64,000 nucleotides of DNA from UBA2970 sp965221075 (GTDB lineage: Bacteria > Verrucomicrobiota > Verrucomicrobiia > Limisphaerales > AAA164-E04), in assembly GCA_965221075.1 (NCBI GenBank), contig OZ244865.1, positions 3,162,001 through 3,226,000 of the forward strand, given 5' to 3'. Made by a program: the position numbers and the translations under genes. The notes beneath the pieces are model-generated. The model did no database searches. It had not been told where the DNA came from and was given only the letters and a program-made list of their open reading frames with translations. Positions 8,270 to 17,373 of the stretch are shown here, piece after piece. Within the stretch, counting starts at the first letter, position 1. Each line of letters begins with the position of its first letter.

Positions 8270-9063
8270 GCCCCTCGCTGATCGACATCGGCCTGAATCT
8301 CGCCCACGACTCCTTCGGGAGCGATCGGGACCAGGTGGTGGAAAGGGCCCTGGAGAAGGGAGTCGGGCGCATGATCCTCACCGGCTCCACCGTGGAGGTG
8401 AGCCTCCAGGCGGCCAGCCTGTGCCTGGCTCGCCCTTCGGCACTGTTCTCCACCGCCGGCATCCATCCCCACCATGCTTCCGGATTCGATGCCACTTCCA
8501 TCGAGTCTCTGAAGGAGCTTGCGGGATGGAAGCAGACCGTGGCCCTGGGGGAATGCGGCCTGGACTACTTCCGCGACTTCTCCCCCCGCCCGGTCCAGCG
8601 GGAATGCTTCGCCGCGCAGCTGGAGCTGGCCACTACCCTCGAGCTGCCGGTCTTCCTGCACCAGCGGGACTCCCACCGGGACTTCCTCTCGATACTGGGC
8701 TCCTACCGGAAGAAGCTCGCCGGAGTCGTGGTGCACTGCTTCACCGGAGGGCCCTCAGAACTGGAGGACTACCTTCAGCTCGATTGCCACATCGGAGTGA
8801 CCGGCTGGGTGTGCGACGAGCGCCGCGGCTCGCAGCTGCGAGAGAGCGTTCCCCTCGTTCCCCTCGATCGGCTGATGCTGGAGACAGACGCTCCCTACCT
8901 GATTCCCCGCGATCTGGGCCTGGCCGAGCGCCGAAACGAACCCTGCCACCTTCCCCACATCGCCCGCACTGTGGCCGATCTGCAGGGAATCCCCGTGGGG
9001 GATCTGGCCCGGTCGACCACCGAGAACGCCTGCCGCTTCTTCGGCCTTCCCCCGCTGCGGTGA
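8266..9063 (+). CDS. tatD: TatD-family metal-dependent DNase
   Basis: 265 residues, normal for TatD. Amidohydrolase-fold motifs are visible: the metal-binding start is altered (SLIDIGLNLAH, where homologues have the form DxGxNL), then TAGIHPHHASGF, ALGECGLDYFRD, PVFLHQRDS, VVHCFTGG and the C-terminal LETDAPYLIPRD. TatD proteins are 3'-5' exonucleases acting on single-stranded DNA and damaged ends. The ATG overlaps the SMP-30 stop, and its own stop overlaps the ExoIII start (GTGA), so it is translationally coupled on both sides. Confidence 0.93.
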   Translation: MSPSLIDIGLNLAHDSFGSDRDQVVERALEKGVGRMILTGSTVEVSLQAASLCLARPSALFSTAGIHPHHASGFDATSIESLKELAGWKQTVALGECGLDYFRDFSPRPVQRECFAAQLELATTLELPVFLHQRDSHRDFLSILGSYRKKLAGVVVHCFTGGPSELEDYLQLDCHIGVTGWVCDERRGSQLRESVPLVPLDRLMLETDAPYLIPRDLGLAERRNEPCHLPHIARTVADLQGIPVGDLARSTTENACRFFGLPPLR

Positions 9064-9818
9064 AGCTCCTCTCCTGGAACGTGAACGGGCTGCGCTCGGC
9101 GCTCGGCAAGGGCTTCCTGGACTGGATGGAGGGCTCGGACGCCGACGTGATCTGCCTGCAGGAGATTCGGGTGCGCCCCGACCAGCTCGAAGACGTCCCA
9201 TGGCCTCCGGGATGGCGCCAGTTCTGGAACCCCGCCCAGCGCAACGGATACTCGGGCACGGCCGTCTTCTGCCGGGATGCCCCCCGGGAGGTCGCCTACG
9301 GAATGCTCCGCCCGGAGCTCGATCAGGAGGGGCGCCTGATCAGCGTGCAGTTCGACGACTTCACCCTGGTCAACGTCTACACCCCCAACTCGCAGGACGG
9401 TCTCCGGCGCCTCGACTACCGGATCCGCCAGTGGGATCCCGCCTTCCGGGAGCACCTGGCGGCCCTGGACCGGATCCGGCCGGTGGTGTTCTGCGGCGAC
9501 CTGAACGTAGCCCACAAGGAGATCGACCTGGCCCGGCCCCGGGACAACCTCCGCAGCGCCGGATTCACCCAGGAGGAGCGAGACTCCTTCACCGCGCACC
9601 TGGAGGCGGGCTTCGTGGACTCCTTCCGCCACTTCCAATCCGGAGGCGGGCACTACTCCTGGTGGAGCTACCGCTCCGGGGCCCGCAGACGCAACATCGG
9701 ATGGCGCATCGACTACTTCTGCGTCTCGGAGCGGCTTCGGTCCCGCATGGCCCATGCCTCGATCCACCCCGAGGTGACTGGCTCGGACCACTGTCCGGTT
9801 GGCCTGGAGCTGGCCTGA
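9060..9818 (+). CDS. xth: Exodeoxyribonuclease III
   Basis: 252 residues from a GTG that overlaps the TatD stop. Endonuclease/exonuclease/phosphatase fold with the ExoIII motifs in order: LLSWNVNGLRS, ICLQEIRV (metal-binding Glu), GYSGTAVF, NVYTPNS, CGDLNVAHKEIDL, GWRIDYF and TGSDHCPV (catalytic Asp-His). It cleaves at abasic sites and removes nucleotides from 3' ends in base excision repair. Its place after tatD suggests a small DNA-repair operon, with the helicase-family remnant at 9865 following on the same strand after 46 bases. Confidence 0.96.
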   Translation: MKLLSWNVNGLRSALGKGFLDWMEGSDADVICLQEIRVRPDQLEDVPWPPGWRQFWNPAQRNGYSGTAVFCRDAPREVAYGMLRPELDQEGRLISVQFDDFTLVNVYTPNSQDGLRRLDYRIRQWDPAFREHLAALDRIRPVVFCGDLNVAHKEIDLARPRDNLRSAGFTQEERDSFTAHLEAGFVDSFRHFQSGGGHYSWWSYRSGARRRNIGWRIDYFCVSERLRSRMAHASIHPEVTGSDHCPVGLELA

Positions 9819-9864
9819 GGCGAGGGAAGTTGCCTTCCCGGAGCCGACGCCCCAGAGTGGATCC

Positions 9865-11397
9865 ATGGCCCGGCTCGAGGAGATCCAGGTGGGATCCACG
9901 GTTCGTGGGGCGGTCGCGGGCGAGGAGGTCGCCGTGGTGGGGATCCGGTGGTTCGGTCCCGACGCGCTGGAGATGGAGCATCGCGACTCCCGGGGCCGCG
10001 TCGCAAAGTCGCTCTTCTACCGGCACCACCAGTCGCGGCTGGAGCTGGTGGAGGAAGGCGGGGGCATGTCCCTGGAGGCGGAGGGACACCTCTGGCGCCT
10101 GATCTTCGAGGCGCACCTGATCCGGGCGGCCGCCGAGAGCGATTCCTGGATGGTCCTGCAGCGGGAGACCGCGGCCCGGACACCCTCCCTGGCCAGGCTC
10201 TTCTACCCCCTGTGGGACCAGCTGGAGCGGATGGAGCAGGAATCCGCGACGAGCCTTCCGGACCTCCTGGAGCGGCTCCGGCCGGAGGGACGGCCGCTGG
10301 AAGAGCTGATCCACGGGACGCTCCGGCCGGAAGCGGGACCTGGCGAGCAGGCCCGTCAAATCCGGCGCCTCCAGGACGCTGTCGGAGCAGCCGCCAGGCC
10401 CCGGGATCCGGATCCCTCATGGGACCGGGCACGGCTGAACCGGATCCATCCCTACAGGACCGAGGCCTTCTTCCACGAGGCCTTCGTCCGCTGCAAGGGG
10501 ATCCTCCGGCCCCTCGAGGGGGGGCGGCTGCGCATCCAGAGGGTCCCGATCTCCCTGCGCAAGCGTGACCAGGCCGTCGGATCACGGTACGAAAGCGTCG
10601 CCTTCGGGAACGATCCCGGCAGCGAGCGCGTCTTTCCCGGCCATCCACTGTTCCGGGCCACGCTCGGCCTGCTGCTCGACACCAACCGCAGCGTGCTGCA
10701 GAAGGGAACGATGCTGGTGGACGAGGAGGACCCCGGCAACCGGCCACGCATGCTGCTCCTGCTCGGCGGCGACCACCGGCTGCTGGCCGTGGAAACAGGC
10801 ATGGGAGGCTCCGTCTTCCCGATGGAGCGCCCCTCGCACCTGGACTACCGCCCGCTGGAGAGGACCGAGCCGTCGGCCAGGAAGATCCTGCAGCACCCTC
10901 GCTGCGCTTGGCTGGAGGGAGGCTTCGAGCAGCAGGCGCTGGAGCACGCGGGAAAGCAGGGGATTCCCTCCCCTTCCGTCCTGGGCAGGGCCCTGATCGT
11001 CCCGTCCGGACTGCTCGTGGAGATGGCATCGGGAAGATCCCAGGAGCCCCCGGAGGAGCCGGAGGAGCGCCTGGTGGAGCTGGCGATGGAGCGCGAGCGG
11101 GAGCTGGGGCGCCATCCCCGGAAGCGCCCTCGGCACATCTGCGGCTACGACCTGGAAAGCCGGGACGGGAGAACCGGGCGCCTGCGCTTCATCGGAGTGG
11201 CGGCTGCCGGGCGAGACCAGGACGCGCTCGACGTCTCCCAGACCCAGAACCTCTTCTCCCTGAGCCATCCCGGGAGCTTCCGCATGGCGGTGGTGGACGC
11301 CGCCGCCTCCCCCCCTTCGGTCACCTACCTTCCCAGCCCTCTCGCCCCCCTGGCGCCGTTCAGGACCTGCCGCGTTCCCGTTTCCAGCGGCCCGTGA
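9865..11397 (+). CDS. Motor-less SNF2-helicase family protein with degenerate DUF3883 domain
   Basis: 510 residues from ATG 9865. The first 85 residues (LEEIQVGSTVRG, LFYRHHQSRLELVEEG, FEAHLIRAA) look like the N-terminal domain of large SNF2-type helicases of the DrmD/DUF3883 group. From about residue 190 on (TEAFFHEAFVRCKG, FPGHPLFRATLGLLLD, VLGRALIVPSGLL, ERELGRHPRK, CGYDLESRD) it matches the C-terminal part of the same proteins. The helicase core between them, several hundred residues with Walker A and DExH, is absent without breaking the frame. The DUF3883 site normally reading RFIEVKG here reads RFIGVAA, losing Glu and Lys. It may be an inert remnant or a domesticated accessory protein. 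Family assignment is from recall. Confidence 0.7.
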   Translation: MARLEEIQVGSTVRGAVAGEEVAVVGIRWFGPDALEMEHRDSRGRVAKSLFYRHHQSRLELVEEGGGMSLEAEGHLWRLIFEAHLIRAAAESDSWMVLQRETAARTPSLARLFYPLWDQLERMEQESATSLPDLLERLRPEGRPLEELIHGTLRPEAGPGEQARQIRRLQDAVGAAARPRDPDPSWDRARLNRIHPYRTEAFFHEAFVRCKGILRPLEGGRLRIQRVPISLRKRDQAVGSRYESVAFGNDPGSERVFPGHPLFRATLGLLLDTNRSVLQKGTMLVDEEDPGNRPRMLLLLGGDHRLLAVETGMGGSVFPMERPSHLDYRPLERTEPSARKILQHPRCAWLEGGFEQQALEHAGKQGIPSPSVLGRALIVPSGLLVEMASGRSQEPPEEPEERLVELAMERERELGRHPRKRPRHICGYDLESRDGRTGRLRFIGVAAAGRDQDALDVSQTQNLFSLSHPGSFRMAVVDAAASPPSVTYLPSPLAPLAPFRTCRVPVSSGP

Positions 11398-11823
11398 GCC
11401 GCTTCCAGCGGCGCTCTCCGCACTAACCTGCACCCGGCGCGCTGGTTCTGCCGGCCTTCGCAGAGAGGATCGGCGGCAAGAAGCCATGTGCGGCGCATGC
11501 CTGGAACATCAATGCCATGCAATGGCGTTACGATGCCCAGATCGCCCGGCGGCGGCCTTTCGCCCGGAAGAGACGGTAGATGCACGGGGCCGCGGCAATC
11601 CGCCAATGGCAAGCCTCCGGAGCTCTCCCGAACTGCGCGCGATCCAGCCGGTTCTCCATCGCCCGGGTCCATGCGGCTCCCCCGGCAGCGGCGAGGCCGC
11701 CTGGTCCTCCGAAGGGACGGCCGGTTCCGGCGCCGGCTCTGCGGCGCGCTGTCGAAGGACCTTCCGGGATCCTCCCATGCTTTGCTTGCCTCCGCGACGC
11801 GCGGACGCTTTGATTGCGGCGGA
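11398..11823. other. Intergenic 426 bases
   Basis: No gene or RNA element recognised between the helicase-family remnant and bioB. A plus-strand frame runs through it into bioB but lacks BioB homology. A small hairpin word (ccgcttccagcgg) directly after the upstream stop has no T run. The bioB promoter should be here; no BirA-like operator could be identified. Confidence 0.4.
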
Positions 11824-12897
11824 ATGTCGACAGGCGATTGGGAGCGCATCCGCCAGCTGGGAGGACGGGTCCTGGAGGGAGGGGAGCTGGACCGGGAGGA
11901 GGCTATGTGGCTCTTCGGCCTGGAGCGGTCGGCCGACATCCACGACCTGCTCTCCATGGCCAACCGGGTGCGGGAGCGCTTCAAGGGCAACCGGATCCAC
12001 CTCTGCTCCATCGTCAACGCCAAGGCCGGAGGCTGCAGCGAGAACTGCAGGTTCTGCGCCCAGTCGGCGGCCTGGCAGGCGGCGGAGTCGCCCCGCTACG
12101 GCTTCGTGGATCCCGAGCCGGTGGAGGCGGCCACCGAGGAGGCGGAGCGCAACGGGGTCACCGCGGTGGGGCTGGTGGCCGCCTGGAGGGGCCTCAAGGA
12201 GGGGCCGATGCTCGACGAGGTCTGCGACCGCATCCGGCAGATGGCCGACGAGGGCAGGGCCCGGCCCGACGCCTCGCTGGGACTGATCGAGAGCCAGGCG
12301 GTGGCCGACCGGCTCAAGGAGGCGGGACTGGAATGCTACGGGCACAACCTGGAGAGCTCCCGCAGATTCTTCCCCCAGCACTGCACCACCCACACCTACG
12401 ACGACCGGCTCCGGACCATCGGATACCTGAAGCAGGCGGGCATCAAGATCTGCTCGGGAGGGATCATCGGGATGGGGGAGAGCAGGGAGGACCGGTGCGA
12501 GCTGGCGCTGGCGGTCCGGGAGATCGGGGCCCACGTGGTCCCCATCAACATCCTCAATCCCATCCCGGGAACCCCCTACGAGGGCAACGAGCCCCTCCCC
12601 CCCCTGGAGATCCTGAAGACCATCGCCTGCTTCCGCCTGGTCAATCCCCGCAAGGAGATCATGGTGGCCGGAGGCCGGACGGTGAACCTGCGGGACCTTC
12701 AGAGCATGGTGTTCATGGCCGGAGCCAGCGCCCTGATGGTGGGCAACTACCTGACCACCCTCAACCAGCCGGTGGAGAAGGACCTGCAGATGCTCAAGGA
12801 TCTGGGGCTGGATCCCGACTGGGAGGCCCACGGCTTCTCCGACCAGGACGCGGCATGCTGCCGCGGCGCGCAGGAGGGGCAGCTGCAGGAAGCCTGA
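11824..12897 (+). CDS. bioB: Biotin synthase
   Basis: 357 residues from ATG 11824. Radical-SAM enzyme that inserts sulfur into dethiobiotin. The cluster motif is GGCSENCRFCAQS around residues 73-85, preceded by ICSIVNAKA-like LCSIVNAKAGG. Further BioB blocks are CYGHNLESS, HTYDDRLRTIGYLK, ICSGGIIGMGES, INILNPIPGTP, GGRTVNLRD and LMVGNYLTTLNQP. The open frame extends upstream to 11488, but homology begins just after this ATG. No other bio genes are adjacent. Its auxiliary Fe-S cluster makes it a client of the cysteine desulfurase. Confidence 0.96.
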   Translation: MSTGDWERIRQLGGRVLEGGELDREEAMWLFGLERSADIHDLLSMANRVRERFKGNRIHLCSIVNAKAGGCSENCRFCAQSAAWQAAESPRYGFVDPEPVEAATEEAERNGVTAVGLVAAWRGLKEGPMLDEVCDRIRQMADEGRARPDASLGLIESQAVADRLKEAGLECYGHNLESSRRFFPQHCTTHTYDDRLRTIGYLKQAGIKICSGGIIGMGESREDRCELALAVREIGAHVVPINILNPIPGTPYEGNEPLPPLEILKTIACFRLVNPRKEIMVAGGRTVNLRDLQSMVFMAGASALMVGNYLTTLNQPVEKDLQMLKDLGLDPDWEAHGFSDQDAACCRGAQEGQLQEA

Positions 12898-13104
12898 GCC
12901 GCCTCTCCCGACCGCTATGGCCCGACTCCCCTCCCGCTGGCGGCTCCGGATCCCGGATCGTCGGACGGGCCGCTGCCCCGGGGCGAGGCCCCGCTGGCCG
13001 GGGGGCCCGGCCGGGCGGAGATCGACCCCCCTGTCCTTCTGCTTCCTCGAACGGAGGTTCAGCCTCGACATCCGGAACCTCTCCGGTTCCCGCGGGAAGG
13101 GGCG

Positions 13105-15093
13105 ATGAACCGTCTGGCGCGGGAGGCGTCCCCCTATCTTCTGCAGCACAAGGACAACCCGGTGGACTGGTTTCCCTGGGGCGGGGAGGCCTTCGCCAAG
13201 GCGCGTGAGGAGGACCGGCCCGTCTTCCTGAGCATCGGCTACTCCACCTGCCACTGGTGCCACGTGATGGAGCGGGAGTCGTTCGAGAACCCGCAGGTGG
13301 CGGAGTTCCTCAACCGGCACTTCGTGAGCATCAAGGTGGACCGGGAGGAGCGCCCCGACGTGGACCGGATCTACATGCTGGCGGTCCAGTCCCTCTCGGG
13401 ACAGGGAGGCTGGCCGCTCTCGGCCTTCCTGAGCCCGGAGCTCTTCCCCTTCTTCGGAGGCACCTACTTCCCGCCCGAGGACGCGGGCGGGCGCACCGGC
13501 TTCCTCACCGTGCTGCGCCGCATACAGCAGGCATGGCAGGAGAAGAGGGGGGGCCTGGCGGAGTACGGGAAGGACCTGATCCGGAGCCTGGACCGCCCCG
13601 AGGAAGGCTCGGCCCCCCTGGCTCCGCCGATCCTCGAGCGGGCGGCCGAACGGATCCTCGGCCTCCACGACCCGGTCCACGGGGGCTTCGGCCGGGCTCC
13701 CAAGTTCCCCACCCCTGGACTGCCCGCCTTCCTGCTGCGCCATGGGGTACGGCACGGCGACGGAAAGTGCGTCGAGGCGGCGATGCTCACCTGCCGCAGG
13801 ATGGCCCAGGGAGGAATCCACGACCACGTCGGGGGAGGATTCGCCCGCTACTCGGTGGACGAGCGGTGGCTGGTCCCCCACTTCGAGAAGATGCTCTACG
13901 ACAACGCCCAGCTGGCCTGCCTCTACCTGGACTGCTACCGGGTCTCGGGCCAGCAGTTCCATGCCGGGGTGGCCCGGGGCATCCTGGACTACGTGCTGCG
14001 GGACATGGCCCATCCCGAAGGGGGCTTCTACTCGGCGGAGGACGCCGACAGCGAGGGCAAGGAGGGGAAGTTCTACTGCTGGACGCTCGAGGAGATCGAG
14101 GGCCTGCTGCCTCCCGGGGAGGCCGAGGCGCTCGTCGCTGGATACGGGATCACCGCCGAGGGCAACTTCGTCGACCACAGCGACCCCGAGCCCCTCCGGG
14201 GGCAGAACGTGCTGGCCCGGTCCGGCGGCCCCCTGCCCTCCGAGAAGGAGGAGCTGCTGGAGTCCGCCCGCGCCAGGCTGTTCCGGGCGAGGAGCCGGCG
14301 CGTCCGGCCCCATCTGGACGACAAGATCCTGCTCTCCTGGAACGGAATGATGCTCGGGGCCATGGCCCGGGCCGGGCCGGTTCTCGGGGAGAGCCGCTAC
14401 CTGGACGCGGCCCGCAGGAACTTCGAATTCCTCTGGAGCAACCTGCGCGATCCGGAGACCGGAAGATGGCACCACCGCTGGCGGGAGGGCCGCCGGGACG
14501 AGGCGAGGATACTGCAGAGCCACGCCTGCCTCCTGTCCGGCGTCCTCGAGCTGCACCAGGCGACGCTCGAGCCCCGCTATCTCGACGCCTCGGTGGAGGT
14601 GGCCGACGCCCTGATCGGGGAGTTCCAGGACCGGGAGCGGGGGGGATTCTGGCAGAGCGCCGATCCGGGCCTGATCCTGGAGATCAAGGAGGACCACGAC
14701 GGGGCCGAGCCCTCGGGGAACTCGGTGGCGGCCCTGGCCCTGCTCCAGCTCTCGGCCATCACCGGCAGCAAGGCCCACCACCAGGCCGCCGTGCGCTGCC
14801 TGGAGCACTTCTCGGAGCGGCTCGAGCAGAGCCCCTGGTCGATGCCCACCATGCTGCTGGCCCTGGACCTCTACCTGGACCCTCCCCGCCGCATCGTCCT
14901 GCACGGCGAGCGCGGCGGCCCGGTATGGACCAGCCTGCTCCGGGCGGCCCATTCGGCCTACCATCCCAGCAAGGTGATCCTGGCGCCGGAGGAAGGAAGC
15001 GCAGGGGAGGCCAAGGCCGACCTGTGCACAGCCCAGGCCTGCCAGGAGTCCACCGACGATCCCGAAAGGGTGATCCGGTTCCTGGCCCGATGA
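13105..15093 (+). CDS. DUF255 thioredoxin-like protein (YyaL/SPATA20 family), paralogue 1
   Basis: 662 residues from ATG 13105, preceded by GGGAAGGGGCG. The N-terminal 170 residues are a thioredoxin-like DUF255 domain: SPYLLQHKDNPVDWFPWG, then YSTCHWCHVMERESF with the CxxC-like CHWC, and KVDREERPDVDRIYM. The remainder is an alpha/alpha six-barrel (GGGFARYSVDERWLVPHFEK, FYSAEDADSEG, DDKILLSWNG). The family is widespread with no settled reaction. No signal peptide, so cytoplasmic, unlike paralogue 2 at 57995. The stop overlaps the start of the PPK2 gene (ATGA). Confidence 0.93.
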   Translation: MNRLAREASPYLLQHKDNPVDWFPWGGEAFAKAREEDRPVFLSIGYSTCHWCHVMERESFENPQVAEFLNRHFVSIKVDREERPDVDRIYMLAVQSLSGQGGWPLSAFLSPELFPFFGGTYFPPEDAGGRTGFLTVLRRIQQAWQEKRGGLAEYGKDLIRSLDRPEEGSAPLAPPILERAAERILGLHDPVHGGFGRAPKFPTPGLPAFLLRHGVRHGDGKCVEAAMLTCRRMAQGGIHDHVGGGFARYSVDERWLVPHFEKMLYDNAQLACLYLDCYRVSGQQFHAGVARGILDYVLRDMAHPEGGFYSAEDADSEGKEGKFYCWTLEEIEGLLPPGEAEALVAGYGITAEGNFVDHSDPEPLRGQNVLARSGGPLPSEKEELLESARARLFRARSRRVRPHLDDKILLSWNGMMLGAMARAGPVLGESRYLDAARRNFEFLWSNLRDPETGRWHHRWREGRRDEARILQSHACLLSGVLELHQATLEPRYLDASVEVADALIGEFQDRERGGFWQSADPGLILEIKEDHDGAEPSGNSVAALALLQLSAITGSKAHHQAAVRCLEHFSERLEQSPWSMPTMLLALDLYLDPPRRIVLHGERGGPVWTSLLRAAHSAYHPSKVILAPEEGSAGEAKADLCTAQACQESTDDPERVIRFLAR

Positions 15094-16622
15094 TCGAGAA
15101 GCTCGGCAAGGCCACCCTGGATCTGCTCCAGGACCGGGACTACGAGGCCCTCTCCCAGAAGAAGTACTCCAGGCTGCTCAACCGGCTGCGGGTCAGCCTG
15201 ATGAAGTCGCAGCGGTCGATGCAGGAAGCTCCCCGTCCGGTGATCATCGTCGTCACCGGCATGGACGGGGCCGGCAAGGGAGAGGCCATCTCCCGCCTCA
15301 ACGAGTGGCTCGATCCCCGGCTGCTCGACACCCACAGCTTCTGGAAGCTCTCCGAGGAGGCCGGCCAGCGCCCCCTCTACTGGCGCTACTGGAAGGCGCT
15401 TCCCACCCGGGGGCGGCTGGCGATCTGGTTCGGGGGCTGGTACGAGCCGCTGCTGATGGAGGGGATATCCCGGACCGGGCCCTGGACCGGCATGGACCGG
15501 GAGGCCGAGCGCATCCGCCGCCAGGAGGAGATGCTCTGCCAGGACGGGGCCCTGATACTGAAGTTCTGGTTCCACCTGAGCCGGGCGGAGCAGAAGCAGC
15601 GCCTGGATCTGCTCCACCGGCAGGACCGGCCCAACTGGAGGGCGATGGAGGACGACTGGGGCCGCCACCGGATCTACGACCATGTGGTCGAGGTGGCCGG
15701 GCGCATGCTGGAGAGCACCTCCCGGCCCCGGGCTCCCTGGTTCGTGGTCCCCTCGATCGACCGCCTGCAGCGCAACCTGATGCTCGCCGACCTCCTCTCC
15801 AGCTCCCTGGAGAAGGCGGTCCGGACGGACGGGAAGGACCGCTCCGGGAAGCCGGGGATCGCCCGGCATGCCGCCAGCCGGAACTTCCTGGCCGAGGTGG
15901 ATCTGGACCAGGCGCTGGATCCCGATGCCTACCAGGAGCAGCTGGTGGAGCAGCAGTACCGCCTGCACCGCCTCTTCTGGAAGGCCTACCGCAAGGGAAT
16001 CTCCACCGTGCTGGTCTTCGAGGGGTGGGACGCCGCGGGCAAGGGAGGAGCCATCCGCCGGGCCATAGCCGCCATCGACCCCCGCCTCTACCGCATCGTG
16101 CAGACCGGCCCCCCCACCATGGAGGAGCATGGCTACCACTACCTCTGGCGCTTCTGGCGGGACCTTCCCAGGGACGGGCGCATCGCCATCTTCGACCGGT
16201 CCTGGTACGGCCGGGTGCTGGTGGAGCGGGTCGAGGGCTTCGCCTCCGACCGCGAATGGCAGCGAGCCTACCACGAGATCAACGAGTTCGAGTCCGAGGT
16301 GGTCCGGCACGGATCGGTGCTGCTCAAGTTCTGGATCCACATCAGCAAGGAGAAGCAGCTGCAGCGGTTCCAGAGCCGGATGGAGACCCCGCACAAGCAG
16401 CACAAGATCACCGAGGACGACTGGCGCAACCGGGAGCGCTGGGACGACTACGAGGCGGCGGTCAACGACATGGTGGGGCTGACCGACTCGCCCGCCGCCC
16501 CCTGGATCCTGGTCGCGGGCAACAACAAGCGGCACGCCCGCATCCAGAGCATCCGGGCCCTCTGCGACAGGCTGGAGCGGGCCCTGAAGCGATCCGAGGA
16601 GGGCTCCCCTCTTCCAGGATAG
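15090..16622 (+). CDS. Polyphosphate:AMP phosphotransferase (two-domain PPK2)
   Basis: 510 residues with two tandem PPK2 domains, as in class II PPK2 (Pap) enzymes that make ADP from AMP and polyphosphate. Domain 1 (about 40-250) has Walker A GMDGAGKGEA, but its Walker B site reads FGGWYEPLL, without the usual Asp-Arg. Domain 2 (about 285-500) has GWDAAGKGGAIRR, an intact IFDRSWYGRVLVERVEGF and ITEDDWRNRERWDDY. Activity therefore probably lies in domain 2. The ATG overlaps the DUF255 stop, so the two are coupled. Transcription likely ends near the hairpin at 16640-16658. Confidence 0.93.
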   Translation: MIEKLGKATLDLLQDRDYEALSQKKYSRLLNRLRVSLMKSQRSMQEAPRPVIIVVTGMDGAGKGEAISRLNEWLDPRLLDTHSFWKLSEEAGQRPLYWRYWKALPTRGRLAIWFGGWYEPLLMEGISRTGPWTGMDREAERIRRQEEMLCQDGALILKFWFHLSRAEQKQRLDLLHRQDRPNWRAMEDDWGRHRIYDHVVEVAGRMLESTSRPRAPWFVVPSIDRLQRNLMLADLLSSSLEKAVRTDGKDRSGKPGIARHAASRNFLAEVDLDQALDPDAYQEQLVEQQYRLHRLFWKAYRKGISTVLVFEGWDAAGKGGAIRRAIAAIDPRLYRIVQTGPPTMEEHGYHYLWRFWRDLPRDGRIAIFDRSWYGRVLVERVEGFASDREWQRAYHEINEFESEVVRHGSVLLKFWIHISKEKQLQRFQSRMETPHKQHKITEDDWRNRERWDDYEAAVNDMVGLTDSPAAPWILVAGNNKRHARIQSIRALCDRLERALKRSEEGSPLPG

Positions 16623-16639
16623 GAATGTAGGGCCGGGAC

Positions 16640-16658
16640 CCTCCGGTCCGGCCGGAGG
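16640..16658. terminator. Hairpin between convergent genes
   Basis: A perfect 7-bp inverted repeat (CCTCCGG / CCGGAGG) with a 5-base loop lies between the stops of the PPK2 gene and the convergent prepilin-like gene. There is no T run, so intrinsic termination is uncertain; it could serve both directions or merely stabilise 3' ends. Confidence 0.4.
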
Positions 16659-16710
16659 AAGCGGTCCTGAAGAGCTCGCCGCGGGCTTTGTCCCGGGACC
16701 TGATCGCCGC

Positions 16711-17373
16711 TCACCTGATCAGGTAGGAGGCGTGCTCCCGCATCCAGACGAGATCCCGCCCGTAGTCGCCCGACCAGAGCTTCCTGCCGATGTGGCCGTC
16801 GGCGAAGGAGAGGCGGCCGGATCCGTTGTGGTAGCCGGCGGGGCGGTCCATGATCTGGAGCAGGGGGGAGACGTCGACCCGGAAGAGGGCGTCGTTGATG
16901 GTCTTCCAGTCCTCGTCGATGAAGACGAAGAAGCGGGAGGGCTCCGGAATCCCCCCGATCCTCCTGAAGACCCGGGCCCTCCCGTCGAAGCTGCGTCCGC
17001 CCATGTGGTTGTTGGCCGCGTAGCTGCGTACGTTGACCGACCTGTCTCCAGGACACTTGAAGACCCCCGTGCCTCCGATCTGCCCGTAGAGCCTGCTCCT
17101 CTCGAGCAGGGCGACGCTGGTGTTGTCCTCGACAGGGGGGTTCTGGAAGAAGCCGGGGCACCAGGAGTTGGCGGGCACGATGCGCGAGCCGTTGTCGTCG
17201 GCGTACATCTGCCAGCCCAGCTGCATCTGGCGGACGTTGCTTGCGCACCTGGCCCCTCGGGCCAGGTTCTTGGCCCGCGACAGGGCCGGCAGCAGCAGGC
17301 CCGCCAGGATGGCGATGATGGCGATCACCACCAGCAGCTCGATCAGGGTGAAGGCATTCCTCCCCCTCCTCAT
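16711..17373 (-). CDS. Prepilin-like H-X9-DG protein 1
   Basis: 220 residues, ATG 17373 with AGGAGG upstream. Type IV pilin-like leader and first helix (NAFTLIELLVVIAIIAILAG, then LLPALSRAK) with the +5 Glu. The C-terminal motif is H-X9-DG: His in YHNGSGRLSFADGHI with nine residues before Asp-Gly. Such proteins are numerous in Planctomycetes, Lentisphaerae and Verrucomicrobia, are predicted to be cleaved by prepilin peptidase and sit in the envelope; their role is unknown. It overlaps the upstream epimerase by four bases. A sister lies at 49943. Confidence 0.92.
   Translation of the reverse strand: MRRGRNAFTLIELLVVIAIIAILAGLLLPALSRAKNLARGARCASNVRQMQLGWQMYADDNGSRIVPANSWCPGFFQNPPVEDNTSVALLERSRLYGQIGGTGVFKCPGDRSVNVRSYAANNHMGGRSFDGRARVFRRIGGIPEPSRFFVFIDEDWKTINDALFRVDVSPLLQIMDRPAGYHNGSGRLSFADGHIGRKLWSGDYGRDLVWMREHASYLIR

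Noticed and set aside
11509..14964. A 1151-codon minus-strand open frame opposite bioB and the DUF255 gene
   Set aside because: High GC removes stops from the antisense frame of real genes. The protein is Gly/Pro/Arg/Leu-biased with no domain, and the plus strand carries two clear enzymes.
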